Shown in pieces: positions 1 to 5,265 of a stretch of 13,441 nucleotides of DNA. The translations under genes were made by a program, and so were the position numbers. Source of the DNA: Desulfovibrio sp. Dsv1 (GTDB lineage Bacteria > Desulfobacterota > Desulfovibrionia > Desulfovibrionales > Desulfovibrionaceae); NCBI GenBank assembly GCA_000403945.1, contig APFI01000045.1:1-13441 (forward strand). Reading direction: 5' to 3'. Under the pieces are notes generated by a model that worked only from the letters and a program-made list of their open reading frames with translations, was not told the origin of the DNA and did no database searches. Numbering within the stretch: the first letter of the stretch is position 1; each line of letters opens with the position of its first letter.

Positions 1-4
1 ATGG

Positions 5-62
5 CACATGTCCAGGGGCTACACGAACCAGGCCTGATTATAAGGTTTGCAAACACACCCTA
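5..62. repeat. Left copy of 58-base terminal inverted repeat, IS-like end
   Basis: This stretch is the exact reverse complement of 13384-13441. Read outward from the window it begins GGGTGTGTTTGCAAACC after a TA dinucleotide (61-62), which looks like the terminus of an insertion sequence that inserted at TA. Identity runs through 58 bases, more than the 15-30 base inverted repeats usual for IS elements. The two copies are therefore more likely the same end of two oppositely oriented IS copies than the two ends of one element. No transposase is inside the window. Family is not assigned; TA-targeting IS630/Tc1-like or some IS5-family elements would fit. Confidence 0.7.
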
Positions 63-161
63 ACGGCGGACGCGAGTTACGCATTTCCGCGCGCCCGGTC
101 TTGCGGGAGTCCTGAAAAAAACGTACCACTCAGTAATAACGCCAGCCAGCCGGAGCCAGCC

Positions 162-2201
162 ATGCCCCCAATCAGCGACATCCGCAACATCGGCATCATC
201 GCCCACATCGACGCGGGCAAGACCACCCTTTCCGAACGCATGCTTTTCTACAGCCGCAAAATCCATCGCATGGGCGAGGTGCATGACGGCGCGGCCGCCA
301 TGGACTACATGCCCGAAGAGCAGGAGCGCGGCATCACCATCACCTCGGCCTGTACCTCCTGCCAGTGGCGGGAACAGACGATCAACCTCATTGACACGCC
401 CGGCCATGTGGATTTCACCATTGAGGTGGAGCGCTCCCTGCGCGTGCTGGACGGGGCCGTGGGCGTGTTCTGCGCTGTGGGCGGGGTGGAGCCGCAGTCC
501 GAAACGGTCTGGCGGCAGTCCGAGCGTTTCGGGGTGCCCAAGATCGCCTTCGTAAACAAAATGGACCGGCTGGGCGCGGATTTCGAGGCAGTGCTGGAGG
601 CCATGCACCGCCTCCAGGCCAACGCTGTGGCTGTAACCGCCCCCCTGGGCCAGGGCGAGGCCTTTTCCGGCGTGCTGGACCTGATCAGTTGTGAAACCTT
701 GGCCTTTGACCCGGCGGATCAGGGCCGCACCGTGCTGCGTGTGCCCTTCAGCCCGTGTGAAACCACACTGGCCGCGCCCTGGCGCGAAACCCTTCTGGAA
801 AAGCTGGCCGAAGCCGACGATAAATTTCTGGAACTCTGGATGGATGGCTCCGTCAGCCGGGAGGACATCCGCGCCGCCCTGCGACGGGCCACGCTTTCCC
901 GCGCGCTGACGCCCGTGTTCTGCGGATCGGCCCTGCGCAACATGGGCGTGCAGCCCGTGCTGGACGCGGTCTGCGACTATCTGCCCTCGCCTCTGGACGT
1001 GGCCGCGCCTGTGGGCCGCAACACCGAAGGCCGGGAAGAAGTGGTCGAACCGAACCCGGACGCGCCGCCTGTGGCCCTAGTCTTCAAAGTGCTGATGGAG
1101 AACGGGCGCAAACTTTCCTTTCTGCGCCTTTACGCCGGGCGGATCAAAGAAGGCGATTCCCTGCGCAACGTGGCGCAAAAGAGCGACGACCGCGTGGGCC
1201 GCATCTTCCGCCTGCACGCCGACCGCCGCGAACAGCTTGAATCGGTCTCGGCCGGAGAAATAGCGGCGGTGGTGGGCCTGCGCGCGGCCCATACCGGCGA
1301 GACCTACGCCGCGCGGGGCCGCGAGGTCATGCTGGAATCCATCAAGGCCTACGCGCCGGTGCTCACCCTGGCCCTGGAACCGCGCAATGCCAACGAAGGC
1401 AAAACCCTAGACGAAGCTCTGGCCCGCTATGTGGAGGAAGACCCCACCATTCAGGTCAGTCTGGATGCCGGCTCGGGCACGCGCATGGTTTCCGGTATGG
1501 GCGAACTGCATCTGGACGTGCTGCTGGAGCGCATGCGCCGCGAATACGGCATCATCCCGCGCGCCGGTCAGCCACAGGTGGTGTTACGCGAGACCGTGCG
1601 CAAAAAGGCTGAGGCCGAAGCCGTGTTTGACAGAGAGCTGGGCAGGGAACGCCATCAGGGCGCCGTCTCCCTGCGCGTGGCTCCCCTGCCCCGGCACGCG
1701 GGCAATCAGGTGAGCGCAGGCGACTTCCTGCCTGCAAACCCGCAGGAGGCCCGCGAACTTCTGCCCCCGGCCTTGCTTCAGGCCGCCCTGGACGGCGTGC
1801 GCGACGGCCTGCAAAGCGGCGAACTGACCGGCTGGCCGGTGGTGGACGTGGCCGTGACGCTGGCCAATGTGGAGCGGCGCGAAGGCCTGACCACCGCGCC
1901 AGGCTGCCACATGGCCGCCGGGCAGGCCCTGCGCGAAGCCCTGTCCAAGGCCGCGCCCGTGGCTCTAGAACCCATTATGAAGGTGGAAATCAACGTGCCC
2001 GGGGATTTTCTGGGCCCAGCCATCAGCCTGTTCAACACCACCGGCGGCAAAGTGGAAGACCTGGAAGATCACGCGGGGCGCAAGCTTCTGCGCGGCACGG
2101 CTCCCCTGCGCCGCCTGTTCGGCTTTTCCACCTCGCTGCGTTCGGCCACGCAAGGACGGGCCGGGCTGATGCTGGCCTTTGACCGCTTTGACCTGCCCTG
2201 A
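162..2201 (+). CDS. fusA: Elongation factor G, divergent paralogue type
   Basis: This is a translational GTPase of 679 residues, slightly shorter than the usual EF-G of about 690-700. GTPase motifs are complete: AHIDAGKTT (residues 14-22), RGITI (56-60), DTPGH (78-82), NKMD (132-135) and GSA (255-257). Domain III carries GMGELHLD (445-452), domain IV covers roughly 470-600, and domain V starts near EPIMKVE (603). EF-G drives tRNA-mRNA translocation and, with ribosome recycling factor, subunit splitting. This gene is outside an rpsL-rpsG-tuf cluster, so it is probably a second EF-G; which role it plays is not visible. The domain IV tip differs from the standard YHEVD-type sequence: aligned by eye, Arg573 replaces the conserved His (E. 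coli His583). The ATG at 162 has GGAG at 152-155. The IS-like end lies 100 bases upstream and may have displaced the native promoter. Confidence 0.9.
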   Translation: MPPISDIRNIGIIAHIDAGKTTLSERMLFYSRKIHRMGEVHDGAAAMDYMPEEQERGITITSACTSCQWREQTINLIDTPGHVDFTIEVERSLRVLDGAVGVFCAVGGVEPQSETVWRQSERFGVPKIAFVNKMDRLGADFEAVLEAMHRLQANAVAVTAPLGQGEAFSGVLDLISCETLAFDPADQGRTVLRVPFSPCETTLAAPWRETLLEKLAEADDKFLELWMDGSVSREDIRAALRRATLSRALTPVFCGSALRNMGVQPVLDAVCDYLPSPLDVAAPVGRNTEGREEVVEPNPDAPPVALVFKVLMENGRKLSFLRLYAGRIKEGDSLRNVAQKSDDRVGRIFRLHADRREQLESVSAGEIAAVVGLRAAHTGETYAARGREVMLESIKAYAPVLTLALEPRNANEGKTLDEALARYVEEDPTIQVSLDAGSGTRMVSGMGELHLDVLLERMRREYGIIPRAGQPQVVLRETVRKKAEAEAVFDRELGRERHQGAVSLRVAPLPRHAGNQVSAGDFLPANPQEARELLPPALLQAALDGVRDGLQSGELTGWPVVDVAVTLANVERREGLTTAPGCHMAAGQALREALSKAAPVALEPIMKVEINVPGDFLGPAISLFNTTGGKVEDLEDHAGRKLLRGTAPLRRLFGFSTSLRSATQGRAGLMLAFDRFDLP

Positions 2202-2208
2202 GTCTCCT

Positions 2209-3048
2209 ATGCCCGCATCCCTTAAAAACAGCCTGCCCGCTCCCCGCGCCAAAAAAAGCCTGGGCCAGCACTTTTTGCGCCGGGAAGAGATCTGCATGCG
2301 CATCGCCTCCCTGCTGCTGCCCCGCCCTGAGGATCGCGTGCTGGAAATCGGCCCCGGCCCCGGCACGCTGACCAGGGTGCTGGAAGACGGACCGCATGCC
2401 AGTCTGTTGCTGCTGGAAAAAGACCGCCACTGGGCGACGGAGCGGCAACGCCTGGCCGGGCCGCGCACCCAGACTGTGCTGACGGACGCCCTGCGCTTCG
2501 ACTGGCGGCGCGTCGGTCAGGAGCGCCCTTGGAAAATCATCGGCAACCTGCCCTACAACGTGGCCTCGCCCCTGATCTGGGACATTGTGTCCCGTGCCCG
2601 GGGCATGATCCGGGCCGTGTTCATGGTCCAGAAGGAAGTGGGCCAGCGTCTGGCCGCCACGCCCGGCAACGGCCATTACGGCGCACTCTCGGTCTGGGTG
2701 CAGAGCTACACTTGGCCGCGTCTGGAATTTGTGGTGGGACCCGGCGCGTTCAATCCGCCGCCCAAGGTGGATTCCGCCGTGCTCTCCTTCGATCCGCTGC
2801 CGCCCGGGGCTTTGCCCGCCCGTCCCGAGGCCCTATCCCGTCTGCTGCGGATCTGTTTTCAGCAGCGCCGCAAACAGCTAGGCGGTATCTTCCGCCGCGC
2901 GGGTCTGCCGGAACTGGAAGAGGCCCTGGAACGGACGGGACTGGCCCCCAATCTGCGACCCGAAGCTCTGGATAGGGACGATTTCCAGCGTCTTGCCGCT
3001 TTTTTGCCGCCGAATCTTGACAATCCGGGCCAAAAGAGGTTGAGTTAA
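2209..3048 (+). CDS. rsmA: 16S rRNA (adenine1518/1519-N6) dimethyltransferase RsmA/KsgA
   Basis: RsmA uses S-adenosylmethionine to dimethylate two adjacent adenines in the helix 45 loop of 16S rRNA, a late step in 30S assembly in the cytoplasm. The 279-residue protein matches the family length (E. coli 273). Visible motifs are SLGQHF (17-22), the SAM-binding loop EIGPGPG (46-52), acidic LEKD (69-72), the catalytic NLPY (113-116) and FNPPPKVDSA (181-190). The ATG at 2209 puts KSLGQHFL at the usual distance from the N terminus. An in-frame TTG at 2179 would overlap the EF-G gene and add ten residues unlike the family. No strong ribosome-binding site precedes 2209, and the EF-G stop is only 7 bases upstream, so translational coupling is likely. 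Confidence 0.95.
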   Translation: MPASLKNSLPAPRAKKSLGQHFLRREEICMRIASLLLPRPEDRVLEIGPGPGTLTRVLEDGPHASLLLLEKDRHWATERQRLAGPRTQTVLTDALRFDWRRVGQERPWKIIGNLPYNVASPLIWDIVSRARGMIRAVFMVQKEVGQRLAATPGNGHYGALSVWVQSYTWPRLEFVVGPGAFNPPPKVDSAVLSFDPLPPGALPARPEALSRLLRICFQQRRKQLGGIFRRAGLPELEEALERTGLAPNLRPEALDRDDFQRLAAFLPPNLDNPGQKRLS

Positions 3049-3090
3049 GTCCGCTATCATGTCGGTATTGTGCGCGGAGGTTTTGGACCA

Positions 3091-3107
3091 CGGACTTGGG
3101 GAGTCCG
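3091..3107 (+). other. Short stem-loop between rsmA and hup
   Basis: CGGACT and AGTCCG form a perfect 6-base-pair stem around a 5-base loop. No T-run follows, so it is a poor rho-independent terminator; it may be part of the hup leader. A TAATAT at 3113-3118 could be a -10 box, but no -35 at proper spacing was found. Confidence 0.3.
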
Positions 3108-3134
3108 ACGCGTAATATCGCTTGGCAAATCTTC

Positions 3135-3140
3135 AGGAGG
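3135..3140 (+). promoter_or_regulatory. Ribosome-binding site AGGAGG for hup
   Basis: A full-consensus AGGAGG lies 8 bases before ATG 3149 but only 2 bases before ATG 3143. The spacing selects 3149 as the start and gives the standard 90-residue HU. Confidence 0.85.
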
Positions 3141-3148
3141 ATATGCTG

Positions 3149-3421
3149 ATGACTAAAGCTGATCTGGTTGAAAAAATCGCCGCCAAGGCCAATCTGACCA
3201 AGGCCGCCGCGGAACGCGCCCTCAATGCTTTTCTGGCTTCTGTGGAAGACTCGCTGAGCAAGGAAGCTAAAGTGACCCTCACCGGTTTCGGAACCTTCGC
3301 CGTGGAAAGCCGCAACGCCCGCCAGGGTCGCAATCCGCGCACCGGTGCCACCCTGACTATCCCCGCCTGCAAAATGATCAAGTTCCGTCCCGGCAAAATG
3401 CTTAAAGACGCACTGAACTAG
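3149..3421 (+). CDS. hup: HU family DNA-binding protein
   Basis: HU is a small basic dimeric nucleoid protein that bends and compacts DNA. The product is 90 residues, exactly the usual HU length, starting MTKADLVEKI. The family signature GFGTF (46-50) followed by ARQGRNPRTG (57-66) is intact, including Pro63, the residue that intercalates at DNA kinks. IHF subunits share the fold, but this sequence reads as HU, with the C terminus KFRPGKMLKDALN. The start was chosen from Shine-Dalgarno spacing. The gene stands apart from rsmA by 100 bases and is followed by about 600 bases without a gene, so it is probably monocistronic. The symbol hup is generic; HupA or HupB cannot be told apart here. Confidence 0.93.
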   Translation: MTKADLVEKIAAKANLTKAAAERALNAFLASVEDSLSKEAKVTLTGFGTFAVESRNARQGRNPRTGATLTIPACKMIKFRPGKMLKDALN

Positions 3422-3613
3422 AACAGAACGACTTTGGGAAGTTACACACTTAAAGTTTGACATGCGTTTGTTTCCGCGCGTGCCTTGCTGCCCACATCCT
3501 CAGAGTTCGGGCTTTGTTCGCATCCCTCGAGCGGTAAGTGAGCAAAAGTGAGGTTCTTTCTGCCGGAAAACACGGATAGCGTTGCTGCCGGTCTCCGTAT
3601 GTTTTTTGCGACC

Positions 3614-3687
3614 GGAGGCAGCCCTTCAGGCTGTCTCCAGTCGTTTCCGCTGTATTCCACGCTTGTTCGCGTTCCAAAGACAGCCTG
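3614..3687 (+). other. Two mutually exclusive hairpins in hup-rpsU gap
   Basis: GGAGGCAGCC (3614-3623) can pair with GGCTGTCTCC (3629-3638) over 10 base pairs with one G-U. The overlapping segment CAGGCTGTCT (3627-3636) can instead pair perfectly over 10 bases with AGACAGCCTG (3678-3687). Only one can form at a time, a layout seen in attenuators and RNA switches. Both transcription of this stretch and any function are unproven. Confidence 0.4.
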
Positions 3688-3930
3688 TCAGAAACATGCC
3701 CATCCGGCGGTGCGGACCGCAGACACCGACAGCAACATGGCTGTTGAAACACTCCAATCCGGACGGATGCGTCGCCCTACGGGGCAGGCGTTTGCGGCAA
3801 ATTCCTATCCCTGTGGTTACTTGCGCTTTTATAAAGGAAAGGCTCTCGGACGATGCGCTGAATTCTGTTCAGCTGCAAAAGTGGCATGGCTCGCCGCTAA
3901 AGGAAAACATGCTTTTCCGGATCATAGTGC

Positions 3931-3959
3931 TTGTTTTTTTTTCAAGCGCGCGCTATATT
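3931..3959 (+). promoter_or_regulatory. Candidate sigma-70 promoter for rpsU
   Basis: TTGTTT (3931-3936) and TATATT (3954-3959) are separated by exactly 17 bases, in an AT-rich patch unlike the surrounding DNA. The -10 matches consensus at 5 of 6 positions and the -35 at 3 of 6. A second TATATT lies at 3967-3972. Transcription would start roughly 60 bases before the rpsU start codon. Confidence 0.5.
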
Positions 3960-4012
3960 TTTTCTTATATTTTGCAGTGTCGTGCTTTATTGAAGCCCGG
4001 CCTGCCGCCGAA

Positions 4013-4020
4013 GGGGGTGA
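4013..4020 (+). promoter_or_regulatory. Ribosome-binding site GGGGGTGA setting the rpsU TTG start
   Basis: GGGGGTGA is close to the anti-Shine-Dalgarno complement GGAGGTGA. It lies 5 bases before TTG 4026, whereas the in-frame ATG at 4020 overlaps it. This favours the TTG. Confidence 0.6.
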
Positions 4021-4025
4021 TGTTC

Positions 4026-4229
4026 TTGCCCGGAGTTTTCCTCAATGACGACGATTATAGCTTCGACATCGCTTTGCGCCGTTTCAAAAAACAGGTGGAG
4101 AAGGCCGGTATTCTTTCTGAAATGAAGAAACGCCAGCACTATGAAAAGCCCAGCGTCATGCGCAAAAAGAAGAAGGCCGCTGCCCGCAAGCGGCTGATGA
4201 AGAAAATCAGAAAGATGAACATGGCCTAG
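4026..4229 (+). CDS. rpsU: Small ribosomal subunit protein bS21
   Basis: bS21 is a small, very basic protein of the 30S subunit near the anti-Shine-Dalgarno end of 16S rRNA. The product is 67 residues (E. coli 71). It starts MPGVFLNDDDYSFDIALRRF, has the central KKQVEKAG and ends in a Lys/Arg-rich tail (KKKKAAARKRLMKK). The family normally begins with a short MPxV-type segment, so TTG 4026 is preferred. The in-frame ATG 4020 would add only two residues and sits inside the ribosome-binding site. The open frame continues far upstream, but that part is unlike S21. In E. coli rpsU leads an operon with dnaG and rpoD; here yqeY and mutS2 lie between. Confidence 0.93.
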   Translation: MPGVFLNDDDYSFDIALRRFKKQVEKAGILSEMKKRQHYEKPSVMRKKKKAAARKRLMKKIRKMNMA

Positions 4230-4309
4230 ACCCGCTTCCGCGACGCGTCTTTCCGCGCGTTGCGCGGGCGCGGTTCTGTCATCCCCAGGCCGTTCACGTA
4301 TTCCGGACA

Positions 4310-4348
4310 GACACTGCGGGAAGTCCCAATGGGGTGTCCCGCAGTGTC
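4310..4348 (+). terminator. Strong hairpin between rpsU and yqeY, probable terminator or attenuator
   Basis: GACACTGCGGGA (4310-4321) and TCCCGCAGTGTC (4337-4348) form a perfect 12-base-pair stem around a 15-base loop that can itself pair CCC with GGG. The following bases (CACTTCTTTCCC) are pyrimidine-rich but not a clean T-run, so termination may be partial. E. coli has an internal terminator right after rpsU that makes S21 more abundant than downstream products; this hairpin could do the same. Confidence 0.55.
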
Positions 4349-4382
4349 CACTTCTTTCCCACACTTCCACCCCGCCATCGCC

Positions 4383-4838
4383 ATGAGCTTATTTGAACAG
4401 ATCGAAAAGGAATACATCCATGCCTACAAAGCCAGGAACGCCGTACGCCTGACCGTGTTGCGGATGCTGAAAACCGCAGTCAAAAACAGACTGGTGGACC
4501 TCCGGCGGCCCGGCGGCAGCCTTTCCGACGAGGAAATGCTGGACGTCATCATCAAGGAAGGCAAGCAGCGCCAGGATTCCATTGAGCAGTACAGGGCAGC
4601 CAACCGCGCCGATCTGGCTGACAAGGAAGCCGCGGAACTGGAAATTTTGCAGGAATACCTGCCCAAGGCACTCAGCCCGGAAGAGCTGGCGGCGGTTATC
4701 GAAACCACTGCGGCCGAACTTCAGGCCGCCGGCCCCAAGGACATGGGCCGGGTCATCTCAGCCATCATGGGTTCCTACAAGGGCCGTGTGGACGGCAAGG
4801 CTCTTTCTGAGGCGGTCAAGCAGCACCTTGCGCAATAG
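4383..4838 (+). CDS. GatB/YqeY domain-containing protein
   Basis: The 151-residue protein starts MSLFEQIEKEYIHAYKARN and matches the YqeY family in length (about 148) and pattern: TVLRMLKTAVKN near residues 22-33, a helical middle, and the late motif GPKDMGRVISAIM followed by GRVDGKALSEAVK. The family resembles the C-terminal tRNA-binding domain of the GatB amidotransferase subunit and is thought to bind tRNA, but its role is not settled. The ATG at 4383 fits the family N terminus, although no good ribosome-binding site precedes it. The gene lies 34 bases after the rpsU hairpin, so expression probably depends on read-through. The next gene is more than 400 bases away. Confidence 0.88.
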   Translation: MSLFEQIEKEYIHAYKARNAVRLTVLRMLKTAVKNRLVDLRRPGGSLSDEEMLDVIIKEGKQRQDSIEQYRAANRADLADKEAAELEILQEYLPKALSPEELAAVIETTAAELQAAGPKDMGRVISAIMGSYKGRVDGKALSEAVKQHLAQ

Positions 4839-5265
4839 CGCGATTTTAAAGTTAAACTGCTCTGGCGGCTGCGATCAGCATCCGCCATCCGCGAAAGCGA
4901 AGCGCATTATCCGCGCCGGCAAGCGCCGAAGCGGGGGCTTCAAATGTTAAGAATGTACATTCTTAATGTTATTGTAACGGTACGGGATTTTTTCCATTCG
5001 ACGAGCCATGCCGCAAACCGCTCCCCCAGCGACACCTTTCCCTGTTTTTCAGAGAATTGACGCAAAAAAAAACGGCGATTTGTTCCTTCCCACAAGGAAA
5101 ACACGTTTTTACGGAGGGAGTGCCCGTTGATGGTTCTCTTGCTTCAGTCGTTGCGACGAAGAAGCTTTAGCCACAGGCGAACTTGTGATCCGTGCGGATA
5201 AAGACAGCATGGATGATGCAGCCGGGGCCGGACGGCAAAAGAACTTTTTTGAGGCAGCTCCCCCA
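4839..5265 (+). other. Gap between yqeY and mutS2 with regulatory-looking elements
   Basis: The first 100 bases hold a hairpin with TGGCGG (4863-4868) pairing CCGCCA (4882-4887), and GAAGC (4928-4932) pairing GCTTC (4937-4941). Then come the 20-base palindrome at 4947-4966 and a T-rich stretch. TTCCTT/AAGGAA can form a small hairpin just before T5 at 5106-5110. A strong GGAGGGAG (5113-5120) precedes a 23-codon open frame at 5130-5201. No gene in the gap has support from codon use or homology. Confidence 0.5.
4947..4966. promoter_or_regulatory. Perfect 20-base palindrome, candidate operator
   Basis: TTAAGAATGTACATTCTTAA is its own reverse complement over all 20 bases, in a GC-rich genome where such an AT-rich palindrome is unlikely by chance. 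It overlaps a possible promoter: TTAAGA (4947-4952), 17-base spacer, TATTGT (4970-4975). That is the position expected of a repressor site for the mutS2 transcript. I could not assign it to a known regulator; the halves AAGAATG/CATTCTT loosely recall Rrf2/NsrR-type sites, but that is only a resemblance. Confidence 0.55.

Larger units (their letters stand above)
3422..4025 (+). other. 604-base gap between hup and rpsU, hairpin-rich, no convincing gene
   Basis: Two open frames cross this gap on the + strand. One is merely an upstream extension of rpsU, and neither shows recognisable motifs or a good ribosome-binding site. The gap holds a perfect TTGACA at 3457-3462 without a matching -10, and a weak terminator-like element in which ACGGA (3572-3576) and TCCGT (3594-3598) precede T6 at 3602-3607. 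It also holds competing hairpins at 3614-3687, a small hairpin GGAAAA/TTTTCC at 3902-3918, and a promoter candidate at 3931-3959. It may encode a long structured rpsU leader or a small RNA. I could not match it to a known RNA family. Confidence 0.5.

Noticed and set aside
101..139. Promoter for the EF-G gene (TTGCGG ... TAATAA)
   Set aside because: The spacer is 27 bases, too long for a sigma-70 promoter.
3457..3462. Consensus TTGACA promoter box after hup
   Set aside because: No -10 sequence at 15-19 bases spacing.
3516..3640. Possible 6S RNA: CCCTCGAGCGGTAAG resembles the conserved bubble of 6S RNA
   Set aside because: Only a short stretch is similar, and I could not build the long closing stem or the expected 180-base rod on either strand.
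3548..4048. 166-codon open frame in the hup-rpsU gap
   Set aside because: GTG start without a ribosome-binding site, no recognisable motifs, and it overlaps the rpsU start in another frame.
5008..5130. 40-codon open frame whose TGA overlaps ATG 5130
   Set aside because: Third codon positions are AT-rich, unlike the genes here, and no ribosome-binding site precedes it.
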